Shown piece by piece: positions 20,732 through 30,210 of a DNA stretch of 64,000 nucleotides. This DNA is from Gemmatimonadaceae bacterium (lineage in GTDB: Bacteria > Gemmatimonadota > Gemmatimonadetes > Gemmatimonadales > Gemmatimonadaceae). Below the pieces are notes generated by a model. That model did no database searches. It saw only the letters and a list, made by a program, of their open reading frames with translations, and was not told where the DNA came from. The translations under genes were made by a program, and so were the position numbers. The stretch spans positions 315,995-379,994 of the forward strand of contig JADZDM010000002.1 in the NCBI GenBank assembly GCA_020851035.1, in the 5' to 3' direction. Each line of letters opens with the position of its first letter. The stretch's first letter is position 1.

Positions 20732-22144
20732 TCACTCCTGCACCCAGACCATCGCCTGCCCTTCCAGCTTGGCACGCACCAGGAAAGCGCGGTCACCGGT
20801 GGCGACGCTCTCGACCTGGAAGTTCGAGATGCTGCCACCGATCACGACACCCGGCGCAACGGTGCGGTTGAGGAGCTGGAGCATGGTGGTGCGGGCGGAG
20901 TCGAGCTGGGCGCCGAGTTGCACGCGTCCGCCATTGGTGGCCTTGCGGATGGCGCGGCCGATGAGCGGCGCGGCCAGCGTGGCCTTCACCCGCGACAGGG
21001 CGCCGCGGCTGGCGAGGCTCCAGTCCAGCTCATCGAGCCGCAGTTCGCGTGCCGTCGCATCCCAGCGCATCCGCGACGCCAGCGTGAGGCGGCCGGTGAG
21101 CGCGCCCGAGACATCGAGGCCGATGCGGACGCTGTCGCCAGTGGCCGAGACGTGCACCTGTTGCACCTTCACGCTGGTGGCGGCGGTCTCGGCGACCAGC
21201 AGCTCGGTGGCCCGGCGATCGAGCTCGTCGAACGGCAGTTCCACCGTGAGCGGGATCACGAAGCCCGACGGGCTGGTGCCGAGCATCAGCGGGGGGAGTG
21301 CCCGGTCGATGGTCGCCGGCTTCGCACCCGCGATCACATGGGGGCGCGCATAGACCACGATGGCGGTGCGGAAGCTCGGTCCGACGCCCGACAGCGGCAC
21401 CACCCGGATGGTCTCGGGATCGAGCACCAGCCAGAGCGTGTTGAGCGTGTCGAGCGGTGACGGCTCGAGGAAGCTCTTCCAGATCGAGTCGGCGAGGGGG
21501 CGCAGGTCGGCCGCGGTGGGCATCGCCGAGTCCACCTGGGCGGCGAAGGTGCGGAGCTGGCCGTCGACGACCGACTTCAGCGCGGACGTGGCGTCGATCT
21601 GCAGCGCCGTCACCCGGCAGGCATCGAGCAGCGTGGCGCTGAACTGCGTCTCCTTCGAGGCGATGCTCCAGTTGTTGCGCCAGTAGAGCGTGGTGCTCAT
21701 GGCGAGGGTGGCGCGGCGCATGGCCTCGGGCGCGAAGCCGCAGCTCGCGATGCCGGCACCCGGGACGCCGACCCGTGCGCGGTAGCGCAGGTTGGTGGTG
21801 ATGGCGAAGCGATCCCCGGTGGCGGAGAGCTGCAGCGGGTCGCGCTGGTAGCCGTACTGATGGCAGACCAGGCGTGCGTAGTTCTGGCAGGCGGCGGTGG
21901 CGAGCGAATCGCGCGCCGGGAAGAGCGAGTCGAGGACGGGGACGAGTGCCTTGAGCACGTACGTGACCTGCACCGGGATCACGGCCAGCGGCACCGGCGC
22001 GGCCGCCGGACGCACCGGTGGGACCACGGCGCCGGAACCGCCCACCGGCGTGGGAGCCGGCACGACCGTGGCCGGCGCGCTGCCGCCGCACGCGACCAGG
22101 AGCAGGGCGACCAGCGCACTGCCCCACCGCGCGGGCGTGATCAT
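20732..22144 (-). CDS. DUF4403 family lipoprotein
   Basis: A 470-residue lipoprotein with signal MITPARWGSALVALLLVACG (lipobox LVAC). After a Pro/Val-rich linker, the sequence follows the DUF4403 pattern, with the stretch TNLRYRARVG and a C-terminal half made of beta-rich segments. The function of the family is unknown. It lies in the envelope by its signal. ATG 22144 overlaps the stop of the PhnA-like gene as ATGA, and the agmatinase-like gene follows six bases after its own stop, so the three appear to be one operon. Confidence 0.8.
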   Translation of the reverse strand: MITPARWGSALVALLLVACGGSAPATVVPAPTPVGGSGAVVPPVRPAAAPVPLAVIPVQVTYVLKALVPVLDSLFPARDSLATAACQNYARLVCHQYGYQRDPLQLSATGDRFAITTNLRYRARVGVPGAGIASCGFAPEAMRRATLAMSTTLYWRNNWSIASKETQFSATLLDACRVTALQIDATSALKSVVDGQLRTFAAQVDSAMPTAADLRPLADSIWKSFLEPSPLDTLNTLWLVLDPETIRVVPLSGVGPSFRTAIVVYARPHVIAGAKPATIDRALPPLMLGTSPSGFVIPLTVELPFDELDRRATELLVAETAATSVKVQQVHVSATGDSVRIGLDVSGALTGRLTLASRMRWDATARELRLDELDWSLASRGALSRVKATLAAPLIGRAIRKATNGGRVQLGAQLDSARTTMLQLLNRTVAPGVVIGGSISNFQVESVATGDRAFLVRAKLEGQAMVWVQE

Positions 22145-22362
22145 GCCTTGCGCAGGAACTCGGTCTTGAGGACGAGGCCCCGCACCTTCTCGTGGTTCGC
22201 CTCGATCTCGCCGTCGTTGCCGTTGAGGCGGATGTTCTTGATGGTGGTGCCCCGCTTGAGGGTCACGGAGGAACCCTTGACCTTGAGATCCTTGATCACG
22301 AGCACCGTGTCGCCATCGGCGAGGGGGTTGCCGTTGCTGTCGCGCACGATGACGTCGTCCAT
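22141..22362 (-). CDS. PhnA/YjdM-like small protein lacking the zinc ribbon
   Basis: A 73-residue protein matching the C-terminal domain of PhnA (YjdM), with the typical VIVRDSNGNPLADGDTVLVI start and KDLKVKGSSVTLKRGT. E. coli PhnA is about 111 residues and has an N-terminal Cys4 zinc ribbon. Here there is no cysteine and the protein begins directly at the PhnA domain. Despite the old name, a role in phosphonate use is not established for the family. It heads an operon with the DUF4403 lipoprotein. Confidence 0.85.
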   Translation of the reverse strand: MDDVIVRDSNGNPLADGDTVLVIKDLKVKGSSVTLKRGTTIKNIRLNGNDGEIEANHEKVRGLVLKTEFLRKA

Positions 22363-22475
22363 GGCCTGGGCTGGTGAGGGGTCGGCACGGCCGGTGCCAC
22401 GCTGGCACCGCCGATGACCGGAGAATACCCGGGGCGGCTAGATTCGGGTATGACCGAATCCCTGACGGAGCGCAC

Positions 22476-22991
22476 GTGAGGATCGTCGGCGGCAAGTTCA
22501 AGGGCCGCGACCTCACCTCACCGAACGACTTCCGCGTGCGTCCCACGGCGGAGAAGGTGCGCGCGACGCTGCTGGACCAGCTGAAGGCCGACCTGGCGGG
22601 TGCGCGCGTGCTGGACCTCTTCGCCGGCACGGGAGCCCTCGGGCTCGAGGCGATCTCGCGCGGGGCGAAGTACGCCGACTTCGTCGAGACGCGCCCGAGC
22701 AGCCTGCACGCGCTGAAGGCCAACGTGGGCCTGCTGCGCCTGTCCACCAAGTGCCGGATCTACAAGCGCGACGCGGTGCAGTTCGCCGAGATGCTCACCG
22801 AGCAGCGCTGGGACATCGCCTTCGCCGACCCGCCGTACGACTCGAAGATGCTCGACCGCGTCGTGACCGCCTGGCACGCCACGAAGTTCTCGCGGATCCT
22901 GGCGGTCGAGCATGCGCGCGAACATCCGATCCCGCTCGGGGTCTGGCGCACGGCGTACGAAGACACCGGACTGACGATCTATCGCGTCTGA
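22476..22991 (+). CDS. rsmD: 16S rRNA (guanine966-N2)-methyltransferase
   Basis: A 171-residue SAM-dependent methyltransferase. The N-terminal RIVGGKFKGRDL, the SAM-binding DLFAGTGALGLEAISRGA and the catalytic FADPPYDSK (DPPY) are characteristic of RsmD, which methylates G966 of 16S rRNA during 30S assembly. The start is GTG 22476, because the protein then begins exactly at the family's conserved RIVGG. An ATG at 22450 is in another frame. Length is slightly shorter than E. coli RsmD (198). Confidence 0.92.
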   Translation: MRIVGGKFKGRDLTSPNDFRVRPTAEKVRATLLDQLKADLAGARVLDLFAGTGALGLEAISRGAKYADFVETRPSSLHALKANVGLLRLSTKCRIYKRDAVQFAEMLTEQRWDIAFADPPYDSKMLDRVVTAWHATKFSRILAVEHAREHPIPLGVWRTAYEDTGLTIYRV

Positions 22992-22999
22992 GGCATCCT

Positions 23000-23226
23000 G
23001 AACTGCCTTGACGCAAAGGCGCCAAGGGCGCGAAGGCCGCAAAGAGTTCTGCGCCGATTGCTGACCCCGTTGCGCGGCTGGCTATTCAGAAAGACACGAG
23101 GGAACTGCACTCGCTGCTGCAGTTCCCTCGAGTATTCGATCATCGCCTAGCGCGACTTCCTTCATCGAGCGAGCGGAGCACTTTGCGTCCTCTGCGTCCC
23201 TTTGCGCCTTTGCGTCAAAGCAGTTC
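23000..23226. repeat. Inverted repeat with internal perfect hairpin between rsmD and icd
   Basis: Two imperfect inverted arms of about 46 bases, 23000-23045 and 23180-23226, face each other. They are built from the phrase GACGCAAAGGCGC and its complement. Between them, 23097-23130 is a perfect 13-bp hairpin (CGAGGGAACTGCA, 8-base loop, TGCAGTTCCCTCG). The hairpin has no T run, so it is not a classical intrinsic terminator, but it lies where two convergent genes end. Arms of this AAAG/GCG type occur as scattered repeats in many GC-rich genomes. This may be a non-autonomous element. Three GTTCA-based repeats follow at 23223-23243. Confidence 0.8.
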
Positions 23227-23240
23227 AGCCGTTCAGCCGT

Positions 23241-24458
23241 TCAAGCCATCTTCGCCTGAAGCCGGCGGTCGATGGCGTCGAGGAAATCCTCGGTGGACAG
23301 GTACGGCGAGTCCTTGCTGATCAGGATCGCGAGATCCTTGGTCATCTCGCCCGATTCCACGGCCTCGATGCAAACGGCCTCGAGGGCGTTGGCGAAGTCC
23401 ACCACGGCCGGCGTGCCATCGAGCTTGCCGCGATGGGCGAGGCCGCGGGTCCACGCGAAGATCGACGCGATGGGGTTGGTGGAGGTCTTGTTGCCCTTCT
23501 GGTGCTCGCGGTAGTGGCGGGTGACGGTGCCGTGGGCGGCCTCGGCTTCCATCGTCTTGCCGTCGGGCGTCAGCAGCACGGAGGTCATCAGGCCCAGTGA
23601 GCCGAAGCCCTGCGCGACGATGTCCGACTGCACGTCGCCGTCGTAGTTCTTGCAGGCCCAGACGTAGCCGCCTTCCCACTTCAGTGCCGCGGCGACCATG
23701 TCGTCGATCAGGCGGTGTTCGTAGGTCAGGCCCTTGGCGTCGAAGTCCGTCTTGAACTCGTCCTGGAACACCTGCTCGAAGATGTCCTTGAAGGCGCCGT
23801 CGTAGGCCTTGAGGATGGTGTTCTTGGTGCTGAGGTACACCGGGTAGTTGCGCTGCAGGCCGTAGGTCAGGCTGGCGCGCGCGAAGTCGCGGATGGAGTC
23901 GTTGAAGTTGTACATGCCCATCCCGACGCCGCCGTCGGGCCCGAACTTCACGACCTCGAACTCCATCGGCGCGCTGCCGTCAGCCGGCGTGTAGGTCATC
24001 GTCAGCGTGCCGGCGCCAGGTGCCTTGAAGTCTGTGGCCTTGTACTGGTCACCGTGTGCGTGACGGCCGACGACGATCGGCTTGGTCCATCCCGGCACCA
24101 GGCGCGGGATGTTCTTCATGATGATCGGCTCGCGGAAGATCACGCCGCCGAGGATGTTGCGGATGGTGCCGTTGGGGCTCTTCCACATCTTCCTGAGCCC
24201 GAACTCCTTCACGCGGGCCTCGTCAGGCGTGATGGTGGCACACTTCACCGCCACGCCGTGCTTCTTCGCCGCCTCGGCCGAGTCGATGGTGACCTGGTCA
24301 CCGGTGGCATCGCGGTGCTCGATCCCGAGGTCGTAGTACTCGAGCTGCACGTCGAGGTACGGGAGGATCAGCTTGTCCTTGATGAACTGCCAGATGATGC
24401 GGGTCATCTCGTCGCCGTCCATCTCGACGACCGGGTTCAACACCTTGATCTTGGCCAT
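23241..24458 (-). CDS. icd: NADP-dependent isocitrate dehydrogenase, eukaryotic-type dimer form
   Basis: A 405-residue TCA-cycle enzyme that converts isocitrate to 2-oxoglutarate with NADP. It belongs to the subfamily shared with mitochondrial/cytosolic eukaryotic enzymes ([20 protein letters not shown] at the N-terminus, [13 protein letters not shown] for substrate binding and [19 protein letters not shown] for metal and cofactor binding), not to the E. coli Icd type. ATG 24458 gives the standard start MAKIKV. Single gene, convergent with rsmD. Confidence 0.97.
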   Translation of the reverse strand: MAKIKVLNPVVEMDGDEMTRIIWQFIKDKLILPYLDVQLEYYDLGIEHRDATGDQVTIDSAEAAKKHGVAVKCATITPDEARVKEFGLRKMWKSPNGTIRNILGGVIFREPIIMKNIPRLVPGWTKPIVVGRHAHGDQYKATDFKAPGAGTLTMTYTPADGSAPMEFEVVKFGPDGGVGMGMYNFNDSIRDFARASLTYGLQRNYPVYLSTKNTILKAYDGAFKDIFEQVFQDEFKTDFDAKGLTYEHRLIDDMVAAALKWEGGYVWACKNYDGDVQSDIVAQGFGSLGLMTSVLLTPDGKTMEAEAAHGTVTRHYREHQKGNKTSTNPIASIFAWTRGLAHRGKLDGTPAVVDFANALEAVCIEAVESGEMTKDLAILISKDSPYLSTEDFLDAIDRRLQAKMA

Positions 24459-24740
24459 GACGCATTCCTGAGCGTGGGTCGGTCACACCGCAGGGCTGCG
24501 GTGGCGGATGTGCTGGCGGGGATTCTAGTGGATCGAGCGAGGCGGCGACAACGGCCGGGCCCGGCAGCCGCAGGCGACAGCCAGGTCACGGTCCGCGCGG
24601 CGCCCGGTCACGAGCATGCGACAACTCGGCGATGCAGGCAGTTCGTGACGGTCGGCGTGATCGACGGCGGATATGGTGCGGCGTTCATGCGGGGCACGCC
24701 CACCTCGCAGCTTTTCCCATCCGCCAGCCCGCCACGCCCG

Positions 24741-26171
24741 ATGAAGCCACTCGCTGCACTCCTCACCGCCACGCTCGTCGCCACCGCGACGCCGGCACCG
24801 GCGCAGACCGTCAGCAATGCGCAGTTCGTGAACGGCATCGCCGTCGCCGCCACCACGCTCGACAACTCCGCCGGATCGGCGTTCGACCGGCGCGTGGGGA
24901 TGTTCTCGGGCCTGTTCTACGACCCGATGCGCGGCGAGTGGTGGGGCGTCTCCGATCGCGGCCCGGGCGGCGGCACCCTGCCGTACGAGACGCGCGTCCA
25001 GCGATTCACGCTCGATGTGGACCTCGCAACGGGGCGCATCAGCAACTTCCAGGTGCAGGCCACTGTGAAGTTCACCAGCCGAGGCGCCGCACTGAGCGGG
25101 CTCGCCCCGAACCCCGTCGCCACCCTCGGCAGCGCCTTCGACCCCGAGGGCATCGTCATCAACCCGCTGAACGGCAACATCCTCGTCTCCGACGAGTACG
25201 GGCCGTCGGTGGTCGAGTTCAACCGCGCCGGTGAGGAAGTACGCCGCTTCACCGTGCCGGCGAACCTCGTCCCACGCAACGCCGTCACCGGCGCGCCGAA
25301 CTTCGCCAGTGATGCCGGGAACACCGCCGGCAAGGCGAACAACCGCGGCTTCGAGGGGCTGGCGATCACGCCCGACGGGAAGTACGCGTACGCCACCCTG
25401 CAGAGTGCGATGCTGGACGAGGGCGCCGGCAGCGGCTTCTACACGCGCATCGTGAAGTATGACATGGCCACCGGGGAGGCCGTGGGTCAGTACCTGTACA
25501 AGTTCGAGCGGACCGGCCAGGGGCGCGGAGTGTCCGAACTCGTGGCGCTCGGCAACGACCGCTTCCTGATCATCGAGCGCAACAACCGCGGCATCGGCAT
25601 CGGCGCCGCGCTCACGCCGGCCGACAAGAGCGTCTTCCAGATCGACCTGGCCGGTGCGACCGACGTGTCGGCCATCGCGATCACCAACGGCGTGCTCCCC
25701 GCCGGCGTGGTGCCGGTCGCGAAGAGCGCGCAGATCATCGACCTCGACGCCGACCGGCTGGCCGCTCTCGGCAACCTGTCGCCCGAGAAATGGGAGGGCC
25801 TCGCCATCGGCCCACGGCTGGCCGACGGCCGATACCTCGTGCTCGCCGGCAGCGACAACGACTACAGCGTCACGCAGAACGGTGCCGGCACGCAGTTCGA
25901 CGTCTGGCTGAACTTCCTCGACGCCGACCCGTACGCGACGTCGATCCAGTGCCCGCTCGGCCTCGTCACCGGCTGTGTGCGCACGACGGATGGCTCGGCC
26001 GTCGACCTGACCGCCAGCTACGCCATGCTGCCCGGCGTGCTGCACGCCTACGCCGCCGACATCCCGGGCCTGGTCTCGGTGGTGCCGGAGCCGGCGACCG
26101 GGATGCTGCTCGTCGTCGGCCTCGGTGTGCTCGCCCTGATCCTGCCGCGCACGCCGCGCCGCGGGGCCTGA
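24741..26171 (+). CDS. Esterase-like (phytase-family) protein with PEP-CTERM anchor
   Basis: A 476-residue exported protein. It has a signal peptide (MKPLAALLTATLVATATPAPAQ), a central domain of the esterase-like activity of phytase type (FSGLFYDPMRGEWWGVSDRG, DPEGIVINPLNGNILVSDEY, NRGFEGLAITPDGKYAYATL), and a canonical C-terminal sorting signal: VVPEPATGMLLVVGLGVLAL followed by Pro-Arg-Thr-Pro-Arg-Arg. PEP-CTERM proteins are cut and anchored by exosortase and usually go with exopolysaccharide. No exosortase gene is in this window. The catalytic role is not proven. Confidence 0.88.
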   Translation: MKPLAALLTATLVATATPAPAQTVSNAQFVNGIAVAATTLDNSAGSAFDRRVGMFSGLFYDPMRGEWWGVSDRGPGGGTLPYETRVQRFTLDVDLATGRISNFQVQATVKFTSRGAALSGLAPNPVATLGSAFDPEGIVINPLNGNILVSDEYGPSVVEFNRAGEEVRRFTVPANLVPRNAVTGAPNFASDAGNTAGKANNRGFEGLAITPDGKYAYATLQSAMLDEGAGSGFYTRIVKYDMATGEAVGQYLYKFERTGQGRGVSELVALGNDRFLIIERNNRGIGIGAALTPADKSVFQIDLAGATDVSAIAITNGVLPAGVVPVAKSAQIIDLDADRLAALGNLSPEKWEGLAIGPRLADGRYLVLAGSDNDYSVTQNGAGTQFDVWLNFLDADPYATSIQCPLGLVTGCVRTTDGSAVDLTASYAMLPGVLHAYAADIPGLVSVVPEPATGMLLVVGLGVLALILPRTPRRGA

Positions 26172-26275
26172 CGACCAGCCCCACCCGGGCGCGGAACGGC
26201 GTTGCGTGCGCCAGAGCTTCCTCCTCGGCGCCGGTGCGTGGTGCTGCTGACGTTGGAGGAGAAGCCGCTGCGGCC

Positions 26276-28498
26276 CTACTTGCCCGGATGGTATGTCCGC
26301 TCGGTGTGCCCGGTGAGTTGCGACCGGTAGAAGTAGACGTCGCGGAGGTCGCCCGCCGCGTAGCGGGCGGCCTGGTCGTTGAAGTGCTTCGCCTCCGGTC
26401 GGCTGTCCAGCCCACCGGCGGTGACGGCCTTCGCCCGCACGCTGTCGCCGAACTCCACGATCGCAACGAAGCTGTTGCCGCTGGTGCCGTACCAGCGCCT
26501 GGTGCCGGGGTACGGCCGCGCGCCGAACGACGCGAGTGAACCCCAGCGTGACGACGTGAACGGCACCGGGATGCTCGCGCCCTCATCGGAGAACGGCTGC
26601 ACGATGTCGCCCGTCAGGCGCTGGAAGCGGTTGATGTCGCCCCAGGGCGTCTGCCAGGTGCCGAAGGCCGCGCTGAGCGAGTCGGTGGCCGCCGCGAGGC
26701 TGGCCAGCTTGACGGCCGGCGTGGTCTTCCCCGTCATGTAGTCGTACACCGACATGTCCTCGCTCTCGGCGTCGGCGCGCGAGTGGCGCCAGAGCTCCTC
26801 GCCCCAGTACACCGCCAGCGAGGTCGGCACCGAGGCCGCCGCCCAGCGATGGTCCCAGCCGCGCAGCGCCGTGACCGGGCCCGCCAGCTTCGCCTTGAGC
26901 GGGTCGGCCGGCGGCAAAGCGTCATACGCCGTGACCAGCAGCGGCACCAGGTCGGCGAACGCCGGCAGGTAGCTGTCGTACGCCGCGTCGCGCAGCGACG
27001 CGATGGTGAAGTCGGACTTCCCGGACAGCACCCGCATGGCGTGGATGCCGCGCGGGTTCTCGAACCCTTCCTCCATGTAGCGCGGGAACGCCGACCGCTT
27101 CGGGCTCGCCGTCCCCGACACCGAGTACGGCCAGTTGTTCGTATTCTGGATCCAGCCGGTGGACGGGTTCAGCACGTTCGGGCTCTCGTCCAGTGAGTGC
27201 ACCCCGCGATAGCTCGTGGCGCTGTCGCTGCCATCCACCGGCGCGTGCCAGTCGAACGCCAGGCTCCGGCGCGGCACGTGGTTGGCGTGGAAGTACGCGA
27301 TGTTCCCATCGGCGTCGGCGTAGACGGTGTTGTTCGAGGAGTTGGTGTGGAGCTCCATCGATGCGCGGAACTCCGCATAGCTGCGCGCCTTGGTGCGCGT
27401 CCAGCTCTGCGTCAGGGCCTTCACCGGCTCCTGCATCAGGGCCACGCTCACCCACTTGCCGTCCGCCTGCCGCACCACCGGGCCATGGTGCGTGGAGTAC
27501 ACCGTGAACGTCCGCGGCGTGCCCCCCTTGATGGCGACGGTCACCTGCCTGGACACCACCGGCCGGTCGCTCCCCGCAAACCGGTACACATACCCGCTGT
27601 CGCGCTTCGTCACGGTCTCCGCGTACTCGTCGATCACGTCGGCGCCGCTGGAGGTGTGCATCCAGCCGGTCCGGTCGTTGAACCCCTGGTAGATGAAGAA
27701 CTGTCCCCACGTGGATGCCCCGTAGGCATTCAGGCCTTCCTCGCTCACCATCTGCGACTCCTCGCGGAAGAAGAACGAGGTGTGCGGGTTGATCAGCAGG
27801 AGGGCCCGCTTCGCGGCGGTGTTCTTCGGCGCGATCGCGATGCCGTTGGACCCCGTCGGCTCGTGCGCGGGCGCGAAGCGCTCGGCGGAGGGCCGCGGTG
27901 CCACGTCCGTCGCCGCCACCGCGGTCCCGCCGCCGTAGAACGCCTCGAGCTGCTTCAGCGAGACGTCCTCGATGTCACCGCCAATGCTCCCCTCGCTGAA
28001 GGTGAGCGCCATCCAGGGCTCGAAGTGCGTGAGCACCTTCGGGGCCGTGCCCGGATGGGTGTGCAGGTAGAAGTTCAGCCCGTCGGCCCAGGCCGTGCAG
28101 AGGACCTGCAGCCACGCCGGACTGGCGGCGAACTGTCTCCGGATCTCCACCGGGTCGATGAAGAGCTTCATCCGCAGGTCGCGCCAGGTGGCCGATGGCC
28201 CCTCCGCCTCCGCCCGGCGGCCCATGGCGTCGAGGTAGTTCATCTCGATGCGGTTGAAGTCGTCCTCGGCCTGCGCGTAGATCATGCCGAAGACGGCGTC
28301 GGCGTCGGACTTGCCATAGATGTGCGGGATGCCCCAGTCGTCGCGGATGATGGTGACGCGCGCCGCCTGCTCCTCCCACTTCGCGACGTCGGCCGGTGCC
28401 GCCGCGCTCGCGGCCGCCTCCTGGCCACCGTCCCGCGTGGTGCCACCCGAACAGCCGGTCAGGACGAGCACTGCCACCAGACACGCGGACTTTCGCAT
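26276..28498 (-). CDS. Penicillin acylase family lipoprotein (Ntn hydrolase)
   Basis: A 740-residue S45-family protein with lipoprotein signal MRKSACLVAVLVLTGC (Cys16). S45 enzymes self-cleave so that a Ser becomes the new N-terminal nucleophile. Here the site is Ser217 in EPTGSNGIAIAPKNT, after a spacer rather longer than in classical penicillin acylases. Upstream is the alpha-chain-like part (WGIPHIYGKSDADAVFGMIYAQAEDDF). Substrates of such enzymes include penicillins, acyl-homoserine lactones and other amides. This clade, with FEPWMALTF and a long spacer, is commonly annotated only as acylase. The start was set at ATG 28498 to include the signal. Confidence 0.88.
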   Translation of the reverse strand: MRKSACLVAVLVLTGCSGGTTRDGGQEAAASAAAPADVAKWEEQAARVTIIRDDWGIPHIYGKSDADAVFGMIYAQAEDDFNRIEMNYLDAMGRRAEAEGPSATWRDLRMKLFIDPVEIRRQFAASPAWLQVLCTAWADGLNFYLHTHPGTAPKVLTHFEPWMALTFSEGSIGGDIEDVSLKQLEAFYGGGTAVAATDVAPRPSAERFAPAHEPTGSNGIAIAPKNTAAKRALLLINPHTSFFFREESQMVSEEGLNAYGASTWGQFFIYQGFNDRTGWMHTSSGADVIDEYAETVTKRDSGYVYRFAGSDRPVVSRQVTVAIKGGTPRTFTVYSTHHGPVVRQADGKWVSVALMQEPVKALTQSWTRTKARSYAEFRASMELHTNSSNNTVYADADGNIAYFHANHVPRRSLAFDWHAPVDGSDSATSYRGVHSLDESPNVLNPSTGWIQNTNNWPYSVSGTASPKRSAFPRYMEEGFENPRGIHAMRVLSGKSDFTIASLRDAAYDSYLPAFADLVPLLVTAYDALPPADPLKAKLAGPVTALRGWDHRWAAASVPTSLAVYWGEELWRHSRADAESEDMSVYDYMTGKTTPAVKLASLAAATDSLSAAFGTWQTPWGDINRFQRLTGDIVQPFSDEGASIPVPFTSSRWGSLASFGARPYPGTRRWYGTSGNSFVAIVEFGDSVRAKAVTAGGLDSRPEAKHFNDQAARYAAGDLRDVYFYRSQLTGHTERTYHPGK

Positions 28499-28683
28499 TC
28501 GGACCTCGAAGGGGGCGGGAGAATCGGACGACGGGGGATGCTCGCTTCCGGTCCACGCTTCTGCAACGGGCATGGCCGCCGGGAGGCTGATCGAGCGCCA
28601 CCCTTTCGCCGGCGAGGTCGCCCGGGCACGTTTTTCTGGCGCGGCTCCCGCGTCGCGTCACCTCACGCCTTCCCCGCCCCGAC

Positions 28684-30192
28684 ATGCCCTGCCACCAGCA
28701 CCCTGCCTGCCAGCGCCGCGCCCGGCGCCTGGCGCGCCGCGTCTCGCTCCTTGGCGCCGCCATCGTTGCCGCGCTCTCCACGACGCCGGCAGCGGGGGCA
28801 CAGATCCCGCAGGCCGAGTACAACGCGCGCCGGGACTCGCTGGCCGCGAAGCTCGGTGATGGGCTGCTGGTGGCGTTCGGCGGGCGGACCCCGGTGGCGG
28901 ACTTCGGGCCGTTCTTCCAGCTCCCCGACTTCCGCTACCTCACGAACTACAACGAGCCCGACGCCGTGCTGGTGATGGCGGTGCGCGGCGGCAAGGCGCA
29001 CGCGACGCTGTTCATCACGCCGGCCGGCGCGCGGCAGGCGTTCTACTACGGCAAGCGCCCCGACTCCCTGACGGTCGAGCAGACGCTTGGCATGCGCGCG
29101 CGCAGTGCCGGCGTGGTCGAGCAGGTGATCGACTCGCTGGCACGGACGGCGAAGACGGTGTTCACGCTGGCCGACTTCGCGGCCTCGGACTTCGCTGTGC
29201 AGGACTCGCTCACCCGCGGCCAGCAGTGGGAGCGCCGGTTCGCCGCCGCGCACCCGTCGATCACGATGCGGGATGCGCACCCGTACGTGTACCAGATCCG
29301 GGCGAAGAAGAGTGACGCCGAGCTGGCGCTGATCCGGAAGGCCGCCGAGATCAGCTCCGAGGGGCACCGTGCCGCGATGCGGCTGGAACAGCCGACCCGG
29401 GAATACGAGCTGCAGGCCGCCATCGAGTACGAGTTCATGCGGCGTGGCGGCGCGCGCCCGTCGTACGGCTCGATCGTGGGCGGCGGGATCCGCGGGACGC
29501 AGCTGCACTACATGCGCAACCGTGGCGAGATCAAGCCGGGTGACCTGGTGGTGATCGACGCCGCCACCGAATACGAGGGGTACGCCGCCGACGTGACACG
29601 GTCCATTCCCGTCAGCGGCACATTCACGGCCGACCAGCGCGAGATGTACCAGCTCGTGCTGGATGCGCAGCTGGCCGCGGAACGGAACTCCAAGGTCGGC
29701 ATGTCGTCGATCGCGGCGCAGGACTCATCGGAGGACGTGCGTGCGCGAGGCCTGGCGCGGCTCGGGCTGATCGAGGGCGTGGATGCCCAGCTCGACATGC
29801 CCTGGCGCACCGACTGCACCAACGCCCCGCGCTCGTGCCGCCAGTCGATGTTCTGGATGATCCACGGCATCAGCCACGGCATCGGGCTCGCGGTGCACGA
29901 CCCGGCGCAGTTCTACAGCGGCGACCGCACGTTCAAGGTCGGCGACAGCTTCACGATCGAGCCCGGCATCTACATCAGCACGGCGATGCTCGACGCGCTG
30001 CCGGACACGCCGCGGAACCGGGCCTTCATCGCGAAGGTCAAGCCGGCGGTGCTCCGCTTCCAGAACACCGGCGTGCGGATCGAGGACGACTACATCGTGA
30101 CGCCCACCGGCACCGAGCGGATCTCGAACGCGCCGCGCGAGATCGCGGAGATCGAGGCGCTGATGCGCAACCGCCCGCGCCCCGTGCCCTGA
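28684..30192 (+). CDS. Secreted Xaa-Pro aminopeptidase (M24B)
   Basis: A 502-residue exported aminopeptidase P-type enzyme that removes the first residue of peptides with proline at position 2. A signal peptide with an Arg-rich n-region (RRARRLARR, then SLLGAAIVAALSTTPAAGAQ) is followed by the creatinase-like N-domain and the pita-bread domain. All five metal ligands are present: Asp292, Asp303, His398, Glu427 and Glu467 (VIDAATEYEG, ADVTRSIP, GISHGIGL, EPGIYI, GVRIEDDY). Divergent from the penicillin acylase-family lipoprotein, from which 185 bases separate it. Confidence 0.93.
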   Translation: MPCHQHPACQRRARRLARRVSLLGAAIVAALSTTPAAGAQIPQAEYNARRDSLAAKLGDGLLVAFGGRTPVADFGPFFQLPDFRYLTNYNEPDAVLVMAVRGGKAHATLFITPAGARQAFYYGKRPDSLTVEQTLGMRARSAGVVEQVIDSLARTAKTVFTLADFAASDFAVQDSLTRGQQWERRFAAAHPSITMRDAHPYVYQIRAKKSDAELALIRKAAEISSEGHRAAMRLEQPTREYELQAAIEYEFMRRGGARPSYGSIVGGGIRGTQLHYMRNRGEIKPGDLVVIDAATEYEGYAADVTRSIPVSGTFTADQREMYQLVLDAQLAAERNSKVGMSSIAAQDSSEDVRARGLARLGLIEGVDAQLDMPWRTDCTNAPRSCRQSMFWMIHGISHGIGLAVHDPAQFYSGDRTFKVGDSFTIEPGIYISTAMLDALPDTPRNRAFIAKVKPAVLRFQNTGVRIEDDYIVTPTGTERISNAPREIAEIEALMRNRPRPVP

Positions 30193-30210
30193 CCCGTCGG
30201 CGCGCGGGCG

